DNA of 64,000 nt from Lingula anatina. Lineage: Eukaryota; Brachiopoda; Lingulata; Lingulida; Lingulidae. The notes beneath the pieces are model-generated. The model had not been told where the DNA came from and did not search any database. It worked only from the letters and a program-made list of their open reading frames with translations. Location of the stretch: NCBI RefSeq assembly GCF_001039355.2, contig NW_019775398.1, positions 284,580 through 348,579 on the forward strand, read 5' to 3'. Shown here piece after piece: positions 20,484-31,651 of the stretch (its first letter is position 1; each line of letters opens with the position of its first letter). Position numbers and translations under genes: made by a program.

Positions 20484-22000
20484 ACACGCGCTCAAGGGTT
20501 GTGCTCTGTATATTAACAAAGACCGCTTAATGACTTAGAAATTCAGAGCACAATATGCTTTGGATGTCTTTAAATGCAGCACTGGTAAAAACCTGTAAAT
20601 TTAGCACATGCAGCTTGTATTATTCTGATATTTAATAAGAAACATAGGTGTGTTGAAAGTCCAACTTTATTTGTAAAATATATCCACAGATTCATATACA
20701 CATGTACACTGATTGCAAAACATTTTTTACCAGTATTACCAAGTTAAACTTGATATGCCATGGCAAAAGTAAATAATGATTGTCCTTTTTTAGAACTTGA
20801 TGTTTTGCGACGTTCAGTTCGAGGAGCTGAAAATTAGTTACAAAATGAAAACATTCGACTGTATATTAATTGATATAGAGACCTATCACTAAAATGTTAT
20901 TGTTTCCTTAATAGTTATAATTGTGCATTCGTTTTACATCTCAGGAATTTAACCGTAAAATATGGTTGATTCCCGTAACCAAATTTCCATCGCTTCTTTT
21001 CAAACATACCGAGCCTTGAATGTGAACAAGCTTCTGTTTTGTACCAGTACAAATTTATTCTATATTCTCTATAAGTGAGAAAATAATTTTAAATTCATAT
21101 ATATACTGTGTATATGGAATAGGAAAGATTAACAGTTCGATTCTTTTTCGCAATACAGATAGCCAGGGAGAAAGTCACCAAGTGACAGCATAAGTGAACC
21201 AATTGAGAGGCGTACACGTGTACTGTATACTTCACAGATAGTATGATATATAAAATGATTATAATATATTGAGGACCAGCCACTGTACAAAAGTTGACAA
21301 AGGATGTTAAAACTAAAGTAAAAAGTCCCGTAAATGCAATGTCACTTATTTTCTGAGAAAAAACTATCATAGACTTTATATTGAAAATTTCATAATTATC
21401 AAACGTTATTATTGTGGTACTTGTGCAGCTTTAAAGATTGCGAAAAAAGACAAGTTTAACAAAAAAGATGCTGATTCTACTATTGTAGATAAAATACCTA
21501 GTACAGGATTGACTGCTAAAAATAATACTAAAATATAAATAATGAAATTATTCATGAAAACTACTATCACCGGAAATATGTTGATGAGGCAACATGCCAT
21601 CTTATATTATACACATTTAATAAAGCATAGAACTTTAAAATAACCATCACAGTTTCTCTATGTAAAATCCATAGATAATCAATTGAATGCCATTAATTGG
21701 AATGTTTTAAGATATCAGAGTTTCATCAAAAGTATAGTCTCATAGATAAAAAAAACGAATATAAACAAGGCATGTTAATAAAAGCTTGACGTGTGTTATG
21801 GCATAAAGGCATAAGGTGTGTTTATGCTTATAACAGTTAAAACCGAAGCGGATGCCTTTAATATATTCACTTAAGTTTATAAAACCCATATGATGCCGTG
21901 TAACATACAATCTATGAGACACCTAATGTACCATCTAACATAGATAGCAAACACTATTAATTGAATCCCATATTAAATAACCACATAAAACGTGAGAAAT
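20484..22000. other. Convergent intergenic region between NOX5-A and NOX5-B
   Basis: 1.5 kb of AT-rich sequence holding the 3'UTRs of both oxidase genes. No clear AATAAA lies close to either stop, and no coding frame is credible. Confidence 0.7.
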
Positions 22001-22135
22001 TTATCCGAAGTTTTCCTTGGTGAACCTGAAGCCGTATTCTATACATTTTCCTTTAACAATAGAAGCTACCGATCGCGGTCCGCAGAAATACACCGTCACA
22101 CGCCCCCTGCGGTTATTGTTTATTTCTTTGAAAAC
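22001..22135 (-). CDS. NOX5: NOX5-B last exon (C-terminus)
   Basis: Acceptor TTACAG|GTT, 44 codons and TAA. GRVTVYFCGPRSVAS and a GFRFTKENFG end. The CGPPG loop is altered to CGPRS, and one Gly follows the usually terminal Phe. Confidence 0.94.
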   Translation of the reverse strand, partial: VFKEINNNRRGRVTVYFCGPRSVASIVKGKCIEYGFRFTKENFG

Positions 22136-22747
22136 CTGTAATTAAAATCAACATATAAATAAGTAAAATATAAAATATTTTTTTCCAGATCTGGTCGCCT
22201 TTTATTCAATGAATTGGCCGCCAGATGTGGAAATGTATTCGAAATACATTTAAGAAAAAAATTCGGCAGTTGAGCGCAGGAACACACTGCGGCTGTGCGT
22301 CTTATATAGTACAGTGAGTAGTTACATGTACACTTCTTAAGAACGCAGCCGAGTATCAGAGAGAGAGACAGAGAGACAGGGAGAGAGAGAGATATCTTGG
22401 TTTCAAAAAACGCTCATCAGCTAGCTTACAGCATTCCAGTTAGGTCGTCCCCTCTGCGCCTGCGTCAAAAGTCCGGGTATGACGTCAGTCAGGTTATTCT
22501 GCTTCACCAGTTCCAACCCGGGTGCAAGCAAAGCATCTCGAATACCGAAATTGTTCTCAGTCTCTGTGTTATATATGTGGAGATCTGAAAGTGTTAAGGC
22601 ATACATGTTTTTAGATAAACGTGAATCTATCCCTGAGCCCGACAGTTTACATAAAAATTGTCTAAACTATCTAATTTTTGCTTGGCCATAGTTCATGTAT
22701 ATATCCTTGAGCCCCCCCAATAAATAAATAAAATCTTGGATACAAAA

Positions 22748-22789
<42 letters not shown>

Positions 22790-25700
22790 TACCTAAGAAT
22801 GTATCCATGGATGCGCCAGGCACCAGTTCTAGTTGCTCCAACTCCAGCTGCGTCAGCAGATCACTGAACCATTCAAACGACCGAATTCCTCGAGAAATCC
22901 AGAAAAAGTCCACCTACAAAAAGTAATATATGCTTACAGTTAATTTTCAATATCGACTTTATTCAGCGGGAGAAACAGCATGGTGACAAGTGACAGTTCG
23001 GGTGACTAATTTGTATCGTAAAACGGACATAAAATTGTAAAAATTAACGATTAAATAAAATTCCGCTAATGAAGGAGATTATGTTTCAGTTAACAAGATT
23101 TATTTGTATTATTCTTCATATATTTGATGGAATTTAAGGGAAAGGCAGTCATTCAGAAGGGAATTAGATCATTAAAATTTTCACTGAATCTTTTCGTATA
23201 GAAGTTTACAGGCCCGTAGCCAGCAATTTCAAAAGGAGGGTTCTTTTCCTGAAAAGTGGGCAGCACTCCCGGAGTGGTTCCTATTTTCATTATATATAAC
23301 ATCTGATCAAAGCTTAAATTCTTAAACAAAATGTATACAACCAGCTAAATTGACTATTTTCTTTACAACTTCAATCGCATTTCTGCGGAGCTGGTTAACC
23401 ACCCACGACTTCAATCTGACAGATACATGTACATGTACTTCGAACAGTTGTCGCTAAGTACACATGACCCTGATCAGTCGAACTATGTTTGATGGCGCTG
23501 TTGTAAGCCAAGATGAGCTTTATACGGTTGCCTCGCTGCGCACCAGTACATTTACGATGGTTAACTTACTTTTTTCAATGACCCCAATGTATCTGAAAGG
23601 TCCTCGTCAATCCAGGAATGTGTACACTTTGGGCATTCGTGCTTAGCCGTGTTATATCTGAATAAAGAAATTAAATGAATTTTTCATAACTTAACATCAT
23701 AAAAAAGCAGAAACGTTACAGTAGATATGTCACAGGTAGATTTCACTCGTGAGGGTAAAACTGATATCTGTGACTCGAATTTCCTGAAGGAAAATTTTGC
23801 TATAATATGTCCAGGATTTTCCTTTTGCTATAAGAATGGCTAATGACTAGCATCGCATGCCTTAAGGGGCTAAGTATTACCGTCTCATAATGCTCTGTAG
23901 TATACTGGCGAAGGGAGTGACTCCAATGCCCAACGCTATCATCACAGCGTGCTCGGCTTGGAAGAAATTACTGGCGGGGGCACCGTAAGCACCGTCGATA
24001 TACACCTGAAAACAGTGGAACCAAATCACCTTAAAGGTTCAACGTTTCTTTTAAAATAAATGTATGTATTCAGATGTTAATATTTTATACCTAATAACAA
24101 TAACTTTCATTCATACTTTGGCAAACGGCAAAGCTGTATTAACGGGAAAACATTTACAGCAGTTAATAATAAATTAACTATAAATATTAAAACAGGCAGA
24201 CCCTGTACCACAGATGCTTCCGTTTAACATGAAGAAATGTTTTCGTCTTCCCGACCCTCTTTAAAGAGACACGTCGCTCGTTAACCGACTTAAGAGTTTT
24301 GTCTGGCCTAATCGCAGTTAAGTACTGTCGAACTGCACGAGTCGAAGATCTTTTATTGAAAACATCTTACCTCCAGTGCTTCGTCAATCGACGGTTTATG
24401 TTCATCAGCATTCATTTTGTATATGAAAGGCATTTGTGAAAGATGGCCAAAGTTTTGCCCATGGGACATGCCCTGCCACGTCGATAGACGGCGCTGCAGA
24501 TGTTTCACAACTTCTGTTTCCGGGAGTTTCAATGCGCACGCGGATTTCCTTCTGTTCCGGTCAAATCCGGGAGGAATCTGGACAAACGGGTCGAGTTCTG
24601 TCTTCATGATATGTGCATTATCAATAGATTTCGATCTTTGCACCTTTTTCTGCACACCACCGCTTAAATTCTGTCGGAAATTTTCAGGTATTCCGAGTCT
24701 GTCCGAAAAATTCCGAAATGATGTTAGCCTTCTGCTTTGTTTTATGTTGAATGACTCGTCGTCTTCGTCTGAGTAGGTTTGAAGACTGTAGTTGCTGGAC
24801 GTGTAGCTTCCATTACCCATTCCAGTATCACTTTTAAGTGTTACAACCTCGATATTTGTGTCGTCTTCGAACCCGATGTCATTCTCAGTTTCACTTTCAC
24901 TTTCTGAAATGTTATCCGATCCGCTACCATTCCCCTTGTCCGGCAAATCAAATTTGATAATCGGGATTACCCCGTGGGTAATACTCCGCCGCGATTTTTC
25001 TTCGTTCTTGGCGTTGTTCTTTGTTTCACGCGATTCATCAATCGCCTCAAAAGCCACGTTATCGATTCCATGGCCATCACTGGAGGATTCCAAGGAAGAC
25101 AAACTCGAGGCATCTTCCTCTATCCCGTCCACGTCACCGTAGATGTTCCTTATGTGTGGCAGGTTCATCCTTTTGGCTATCTCGCGTTTTTCTTCAAAGT
25201 ATTCATATAGTTTATTGGTCCATCTTCCCACAGCGCGTATATGAAGCCACAGATGATCTGAAAATATAGGTATATGTATATGATTTAGCATAGATAAAAA
25301 TCCCAAACAAATAAATGAAACAAACGCCTCATGCTCGTGCGAAAATTGGTTTGTAATTTTAAGAAATCTTATTTATGGATTATTTTTAAGGTTAATCTCT
25401 TTTTCATAGAATATGGCTGCAGTACATTTTTTAAATTATTTTTTCTGTCAAAGCTATGACAATTTCAATCCTTTCCGTATGCCTAAGAATGCAGCCCGAC
25501 TTTGACATACTGATACGCTGCGAATTTGAAGGCAAAAAGTAGATTAAAGACAAACTTCCGGCCTTAAAAACCTAAAGATGACGTCACACTTACCCGGGTC
25601 CTCGGGGGCGCTGCTGATCGTAAACGGATGCCATTCGAACGTAGCTATTTTGGGGATGTTTAAAAAGATGTAGTCGCCAGCGGTGAAGTTGAAGTTGTCC

Positions 25701-28700
25701 GGGCGTTTTATAACGAGATGTGTCACCTGTAATACAAAATAAGATATTGTAAATGCCCCACGTGTGCTACACGACCACGAACACGAGAATGTTGTTTCAA
25801 TAAAGTTACGATGACACGTGTGACAGGAATGGTAATCCGCCAGGAACCGTAGTCCGTACCTCAGTACTTTGAAAAAGTGACACTCGTCCTTTACACTAGC
25901 CCCAATACTCCCGACTAACCGTAACCTGTATTAATCATATGGGACCCCGAACCTCCATTCCTAAGACTACATTGGTGGGTTACATGTGAAGTAGATGGTC
26001 ATGAAGCCATTATTAGGTCGGGATGACGTTTCAACGACATTGCTCGATTTTTTGGTGTACTCAAATATAGCTTTTATATAGTTTTATTTATTTATTTATG
26101 TGTTGTTTGTTTGTTTGTTTATTAATTTCTGTTTTTATTTTTATCTTATCTGCTTTTTTCTTGTATTTTTTTCTGAAGTGAAGTAAGCGTAATATGTTGC
26201 ACACTTATTGCACTGGATGCATAAAGCAAAAATTCATGGGAAATAAAAAGCGGTGGGGTGTTATATGCATATCCGTACACAAATACGTGTTGCCTAATCT
26301 GTTTGTGAGTGTGGGCCTTTTGGTATGTGTGTGTGTGTGCATGTGCATGCATGTGCGTGCCTGTGCGTTTGTGACTCATATTTCCCTCAGAATCCCTGCG
26401 CTATTACCTTGGAAGGCAAGAGCACGCCTTCTTGGATAAAGATCTTCCCATATTCCAGGCGCTTCACAGCCTTGGTCCGATAGACCTTTTCTATCACCAA
26501 TAAGGAGGAAGGCACTATTATCCATTTCCAGCAACTCGGCGCGTGGATGAACATGACGATCATGAAGGGTAGATATAGAAGGTGCGTAAAGTAAAATGCC
26601 TGAAAAAGATTACAGAAATTTAACTGTTTCGTTGATAAAAACAGGAAGGTGTATTTTTTGCTCCCCGACTTGTGTCAATATGTAATATGGAAAGACAAGT
26701 CAACTAAAAAATCAAAAAGGTTTATTGAAATGATGATAAAAACGAATCAAGATAAACTGGCACAGAAAAAAATTTAGGGCACATTCCTTTCTTGCAACTA
26801 AAAAAAAAATAATAATAATAAAAATAATAATAATAAATAGAAAAAATATATTTATATATACATGCATTATTAATGAAAAAGATCAAGAAAAAAGAGACAG
26901 TTGAATAAATGGATAAAATTGTATTCTTTGCCTATTGTTCTTGCATACAAGAAGCCTCATTCGCGCCACATCACGTTAGTTCTCGCGAGATCTCACAACA
27001 AAAACACCAACCTGAAAATTCTTCGCTCGAACCCATGGCATACCGGACAGACTAAGGGCCAGGAGTATGGCTAGGAGGGCCCAGCCGGAGATGTAGGCCG
27101 TCCCGCCCATCCAGCTGGCTTGGTGATGGTGTGGATGTACCGTAAACAGGTACTCGACCAGTGTGTGGTTATGCTCCGTCACTGCCCAGGCTGAAACAAA
27201 ATGCGTGACGATTTTGTTTTGCTGTTGATGAACCAGTGAGACGCTTTATACCCGTAGCTGATATTATTGTAATAAAGAACATATGGTTAAGAACATTATG
27301 AAAATACTTTTTGGGTTTCTTATTATTGTTTCTGACATTATTTAAATTGCACAAAATGACGTCCTCAAAACACGTGAGTTAAGGAAGGGGTAACTGCAAA
27401 AATGAATAGATTGTCCCGAAGTAACCGTAGTCTGCTTCCTTTGAGTTTGTACAGGTGACATTTGACCCATATACCGACCCGTGTATGGTAACCCTAAGCT
27501 AAACTTACTTTCTACCAAGGCCACAAATTGGCCCTTCACCCAATTTTCACATTAAAGATATCTCTGGCTAATGCCTGCTATTTAAAAAATTGGAAGAGAT
27601 TAAATAACATCACACAGTTGGTATCTTGAACAGTATAACCTAGCTGTGCTTAATTATCATATGGGACCCGGGCTTTCCACCCCTAGGACAACTAATCTCA
27701 GTAGTGTCATTCCTGCCAATCCGGTTCCTGATGACTAGAAGTATTTAGGATAATTACCTGCGTTGCCAATATGTCCAACAGTATGCAGTAGACTGCAGAC
27801 TAACAGCACCATGCCCGCCACCTTGTGGTACTTGATGTGTTTGTCCAGAGGGATCCAGAACGGTATTCGTATCCTTGAACTTATTAAGGTCATGGTCACA
27901 CGCAACATCATCAGCAGAACCAGCAAGGCGTGGAAGTTGATCAAGCGTGCTATGTATAAATAAAGAAACGTACATGCACATGCATTTAAATGTGTCGACA
28001 AGACAGTGCGTACTATGCTCGATTCTACACTGTAGTTCTGCAAACGTTTGTGCTGTAGATGTACACTAATAGTGATACAGTGTAGAATTCTTCTCAAGTG
28101 TTTGCGTTAGTTATGTCAGTGAATTGCTTGTTTTTATTTCAATTTTCTTGCATTTATTTCATGTTTTATTCATTATTTTTAAACATCTGAAATTGTGAGA
28201 GGAAAAAAAAGAGGCATTACAACCAGGCGACCCAGAACTAGAAGATGAAACTACATCAGAGTTGTGAACTTGGATTACATTATCAAATTAATAATGTGCC
28301 GTCACGATGGTGGCAGCGAACAGCAGAAGGATTACATCGGACATGTTATAAATTCGTCATCACAAGGTCGGTTAGATAAGGCTGTCATAACCTGAATATT
28401 AGCGCGCTTCCAAATAAGCAGACTCACACGAAGACATAACATGTGAAATATTGATCATGTTTGTAGCATTTCGTGTTTAAATATTGTAAAGTTTTGCAGA
28501 TGAATGAGCGGTGATTCTGATAAACTGTGCTGTATTACCACAAGCGCAGTATAGATTACTGATATACAAGAAAATAACTTACGGGGAAAATTTCGAAATA
28601 TAAAGAAGAAATGCAAAATATTTAAACTGGCATTGCGGAAATACACTAATAAAAAATCTGGAGAGTTTCTTTTCTTTTTATTATTATTATTATTTTATTT

Positions 28701-29186
28701 TATTTTATTTTATTTTATTTTATTTTATTTTGGTGCAGTAAACCTATATTTTTCATTGGTATATAGTTTCGATAAGAACGGACGTATCGAAAGAAAACAA
28801 AACAGAAAAACGTATACGTGAAAAAAGACAAAAAGACAGGTAAACAATGAATTTCAGCAGAAAAATACTGGATAAAAAATCACGAGCTTAATTTGTTCAC
28901 CTGACATCCTTGCCAAAACCTCCCATCCAGTAAACTCCTCATCGACATGATCCGCAGCGAAGGCGAACCATTTCTCGGTCAGCAAGGACGCCACCAGGAG
29001 CACATAGACGCACACCGAAAACACAGAAGGCAGATGGGTCTGGATGTCGAACCGTCTTCTTGGCTCCGGCGTCGCGAGAACGACCCTCATCCCATTATTC
29101 CGATTTCTCTGCTCCAGCCCTGGATGGTATGTCCCAGCAGGCAGGTGACCGGTGTCTATTCGGCCCTTGGATCGGGCCGAGGCCAT
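22001..29186 (-). CDS. NOX5: NOX5-B: NOX5-like oxidase without detectable EF-hands (11 coding exons)
   Basis: Paralogue of NOX5-A on the opposite strand. Exons in transcription order: 29186-28901, 27949-27758, 27190-27012, 26599-26408, 25726-25594, 25257-24371, 24005-23881, 23657-23570, 22913-22793, 22584-22430, 22135-22001. All are GT-AG and the frame is open for 830 codons. It keeps the four heme-type His (KYHK, LHT, FTHLL, FIHAP) and HPFTISS. NADPH-site signatures differ: DGAYG for DGPYG, ALGIGVTPF for GGIGVTPF, SRGIRS for CRDQSS, CGPRS for CGPPG, and a Gly after the terminal Phe. Intron positions and phases match A, with one extra intron after ILQSIM. The start ATG (AACAACATGG) is in an exon with an upstream acceptor (CATTAG|CAG), so the true start could be in an earlier exon (30035-30103). 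No EF-hand coding was found upstream. Confidence 0.9.
22329..22392. repeat. GA-rich microsatellite
   Basis: Imperfect (GA)n with CAGA interruptions in the last NOX5-B intron, near 22356-22392. Coordinates of the left end are approximate. Confidence 0.8.
22430..22584 (-). CDS. NOX5: NOX5-B exon 10
   Basis: Acceptor TTTCAG|ATC, donor AATGCT|GTAAGC, phase 1 to 0. LHIYNTETENNFGIRDALL and QRGRPNWNA align with exon 12 of NOX5-A. Confidence 0.93.
22750..22790. repeat. (ATT)n microsatellite
   Basis: Perfect trinucleotide run directly next to the donor of NOX5-B exon 9. Confidence 0.95.
22793..22913 (-). CDS. NOX5: NOX5-B exon 9
   Basis: Acceptor TTGTAG|GTG, donor TTCTTAG|GTAAAT, phase 0 to 1. It encodes VDFFWISRGIRSFEWFSDLL, where A has the family-typical RDQ. 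An (ATT)n microsatellite abuts the donor. Confidence 0.94.
23570..23657 (-). CDS. NOX5: NOX5-B exon 8
   Basis: Acceptor ATTCAG|ATA, donor AAAAAA|GTAAGT, phase 2 to 0. YNTAKHECPKCTHSWIDED is the second half of what is a single exon in NOX5-A, separated here by a 223-bp intron. Confidence 0.93.
23881..24005 (-). CDS. NOX5: NOX5-B exon 7 (NADPH core)
   Basis: Acceptor TTTCAG|GTG, donor AGACG|GTAATA, phase 0 to 2. It encodes VYIDGAYGAPAS and AVMIALGIGVTPFASILQSI, with a Pro-to-Ala and a Gly-to-Leu change in two NADPH-binding signatures. Confidence 0.94.
24371..25257 (-). CDS. NOX5: NOX5-B exon 6 (giant linker with RRLSTW block)
   Basis: Acceptor TTTCAG|ATC, donor CTGGAG|GTAAGA, 887 nt, phase 1 to 0. 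After LHIRAVGRWTNKLYEYF it encodes a Ser/Asp/Glu-rich linker shorter than and unlike that of A. It ends with LQRRLSTWQGMSHGQNF and MPFIYKM (RRLSTW at about 583-588). Confidence 0.92.
25594..25726 (-). CDS. NOX5: NOX5-B exon 5 (FAD-binding HPFTISS)
   Basis: Acceptor TTACAG|GTG, donor ACCCGG|GTAAGT, phase 0 to 1 and exactly the length of exon 8 in NOX5-A (133 nt). It keeps AGDYIFLNIPKIATFEWHPF and TISSAPE. Confidence 0.95.
25818..25990. repeat. Interspersed inverted-repeat element, copy 1 (NOX5-B intron)
   Basis: Starts GTGTGACAGGAATGGTAATC, then CGCCAGGAACCGTAGTCCGT, and contains ATCATATGGGACCCC. It is shared with 27400-27720 (split) and 29330-29498. Confidence 0.75.
26408..26599 (-). CDS. 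NOX5: NOX5-B exon 4 (TM5-TM6)
   Basis: Acceptor TTTCAG|GCA, donor TCCAAG|GTAATA, 64 codons in phase 0, the same length as exon 7 of A. FYFTHLLY and FIHAPSCWKW hold the heme-type His, and it ends VLLPSK. Confidence 0.95.
27012..27190 (-). CDS. NOX5: NOX5-B exon 3 (loop and TM4)
   Basis: Acceptor TTTCAG|CCT, donor TTTCAG|GTTGGT, phase 1 to 0. QASWMGGTAYISGWALLA aligns with the A segment QVGWVAGTACPTGWALL. A His-rich loop (HPHHHQ) is peculiar to B. Confidence 0.93.
27400..27720. repeat. Interspersed inverted-repeat element, copy 2 (split, NOX5-B intron)
   Basis: The left half (about 27415-27505) and right half (about 27635-27725, ATCATATGGGACCCGGGCTT) match copies 1 and 3, but about 130 bp of other sequence separates them. 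Confidence 0.6.
27758..27949 (-). CDS. NOX5: NOX5-B exon 2 (TM2-TM3, first heme histidines)
   Basis: Acceptor TACATAG|CAC, donor AACGCAG|GTAATT, phase 1 to 1. VLLMMLRVTMTL, DKHIKYHK and LLHTVGHIGNA match A closely. Confidence 0.95.
28673..28731. repeat. (TTTTA)n microsatellite
   Basis: Near-perfect pentanucleotide run after a short (TTA)n, in NOX5-B intron 1. Confidence 0.95.
28901..29186 (-). CDS. NOX5: NOX5-B exon 1 as called (start and TM1)
   Basis: ATG in a strong context (AACAACATGG), donor ATGTCAG|GTGAAC, phase 1. It encodes a short basic linker and helix VFSVCVYVLLVASLLTEKW. The exon is open upstream to an acceptor at 29219 (CATTAG|CAG), 11 codons before the ATG, so it is at least preceded by a spliced leader. 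It lacks any EF-hand loop. Confidence 0.85.
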
Positions 29187-29329
29187 GTTGTTTCTGAGCG
29201 GTAGATTTGCCTGTGTCTGCTAATGAAATGAAATTCAAGTTAACTCTTAACTTTTCGTATTTCGTGTGCAATATTTATGCATAAAGTGCAGCAACTGTTG
29301 TAGTAAATTAAATGTCGTAATACCATGCC

Positions 29330-29498
29330 GGTGTGACAAGAGTGGTACTCCGCTAGGAACCGCAGTCCGTTACTTAGCAATATGACATTCGTCCCATATA
29401 CCATATAACAGCCTTAATATTGCGGCTAACCCTAGCCTGTTTTAATTATATGGCGCCCCGGACTTACTTTCCTAGGACTTCCTTTCCTGTCACACCAG
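29330..29498. repeat. Interspersed inverted-repeat element, copy 3 (upstream of NOX5-B)
   Basis: The best copy of the family. Its ends GGTGTGACAAGAGTGG and TTTCCTGTCACACC are inverted, and the arms remain similar for about 40 bp (TCC-x-x-TAGGAA...AGTCCG on both). There is no coding capacity. Confidence 0.75.
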
Positions 29499-30034
29499 TA
29501 GTGCAAATTTATAATAACCTTTACCCAAGACTGTGTTCTCACATGCAGGACTTACACGAACCAGCATTCATCTGTTGTGATGAAAAGTTGGATATTGGCA
29601 TGGTCGCCAAACACTCAACTGATAACTGCTCAAAGTGATTCATTTGGAGACCTTAAATTCTTCGATTCTAAAAAGCATCTTATATGCATGCCCCGGTCAA
29701 ACCTTAGTCATTTCTGTAAATTTATAATAATCCATCACGCTCTAAGACCAGTAAGTGTTACCTTTACAAATGTACAAACGAGATACGTGCACCTATAATA
29801 ACAGTAAATTACAGAACGAATGACGATAAGACACAAAAATGTAGACAGAATACACGAAATAATCAATTATCATACAGTGATTCCCTGCCCGCCCCCTTCT
29901 CGACAAGGAGTAGCTGCTTTTGTGCGTTTCTGAACGTCACATTTCAAGTCTTAGACCCCATTCACAAAGACACCACCGGTCAACGTAAATCGATCCATAT
30001 CTGCAGGGGCTCTTTCTGAGTGCAATCAGCTTAC

Positions 30035-30103
30035 CTGAATGGCACACCTCCTCTTGTTACCAACGCACTCGTATAACCACCAGCTTTTCTGTATTCTACT
30101 CAT
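30035..30103 (-). CDS. Candidate upstream exon of NOX5-B (alternative start)
   Basis: ATG then 23 codons (MSRIQKSWWLYECVGNK and onward) end at a strong donor ATTCAG|GTAAGC in phase 0. This joins in frame with the acceptor at 29219 and would add 34 residues before the called start. It has no EF-hand either. It may equally be untranslated leader. Confidence 0.35.
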
Positions 30104-31079
30104 GCAAGGAGGCGTGTTTATCTGTAAAACTGTATTCAGCGAGAGTCCCCTCAGGGTTGGATCGATCAACGTAGATCGATGGTGTTTATGGGAGTGGGGT
30201 CTAACCGCTCTGATAAGTACTACACGAACACTGCCGCACAATACACCGGTAACTACATGTCGTTAGGGCCACACTTCCGTAATCGAGGGATGTGATTGTC
30301 TTGTTATGTTCTCCAAATACATCCCCTTGATATAGTAATCTACCGAGATATGCCCAGACTCTTCCGCGATTCTTCACTAACGGTATAATTATTACACACA
30401 TCAGGGGCCAAATTGTCCGTTAAGGGCACCACGCACGGGTGGGGTTCTTACCTCAAATATCCCATTTTTCTTGAGGGGAGTTAAAGTGAGCGTAACGACA
30501 TATAGCAACAAACGCTCCCAATGTGTCACGTGGAGCGGCTGCTTCACAAAATCGCTTTACAATGGAAAGTGCATGGCCTTCATTTTAAGACCGAAATTTC
30601 GGTCTACATGAAGTGAGCTTCAAATCGGGGAAAAATTAATCAATCAACAGAAAACGGGTTATACTGTTGTTCTAAAACAATGTCCATTTCTACTGTATAT
30701 TACAAAATACGAATAATGTTCATTTAATTGGTATACAGATATTGAAGTAACTTATCCTGGATCTAACTCAAGTTTGCGTGTAAAAGTTTGGACGAACTAT
30801 CGGTGAATAATGATGTTCATAAAGTCTTATTTTTATACCTCAGGCACGTGCATGCTGACCTACAAGTATTGTTACATGTGTTATCCTGTATTTTGAACTA
30901 AATGTCCTATATCATATAATTATACCGTAATCTGCCATATTGCATCCAAGCATGATCATATAATTAAGGAACACAGAATGCCAGCTACATCTTAAGAGGG
31001 AGCATTGTTATGCATGGACTGACGTTCTACTACCACGTGAATTCATTCACTGATCATAAACCGTCACATTCGTATAAAT

Positions 31080-31195
31080 CAATGGCTGAAATCAAATCAA
31101 TTAATTAATTAATTAATTTGAAGTTATTTATAAATTTGTTGATGAATTATTATTGTTATAAATTAATTAATTAATTTGATTAATTACTTAACTAA
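31080..31195. repeat. AT-rich palindromic patch of TTAA/ATTA repeats
   Basis: AATCAAATCAATTAATTAAT is followed 60 bp later by its approximate inverse ATTAATTAATTTGATTAATT. It could form a cruciform. No gene is seen. Confidence 0.7.
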
Positions 31196-31373
31196 TTAAA
31201 TCAGCAGCAAGATGTATTGTGAATATTTAATGAAGCTGCGAAATAACGCATGTGACCCTATAAACTGTGGTTCACACTAATATTCAAGTTCAGCTTCATG
31301 AAGAATTCATGCTGTGCACATGAACCGTTTGGTTATGGTGTGAATACATGTACATGTACGAGTACCGGTATAT

Positions 31374-31420
31374 GAAGAGAGAGGGAGGGGACGGAGAGAG
31401 GACGGGAAATGAGAGAGCCA

Positions 31421-31464
<44 letters not shown>
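31374..31464. repeat. GA microsatellite
   Basis: Purine-rich tract culminating in (GA)n at 31424-31461. It produces Arg/Glu- and Ser/Leu-rich spurious frames. Confidence 0.95.
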
Positions 31465-31466
<2 letters not shown>

Positions 31467-31651
31467 AAAGACGAAAGGGGGTATATTGTCGGTAAAGAAA
31501 ACAAGCTGCACGACCGCAAAATCTGAGTAAAAGTTATTTTAATACTGAACCACAGGAGTTGTACCGCATACACAAGCCTCCTAGTATCTTCATTCATCGT
31601 GTTTCGTGTGTCCTTTCATGAATATCCATGATATTAAGGAAGTTGTAAAAT

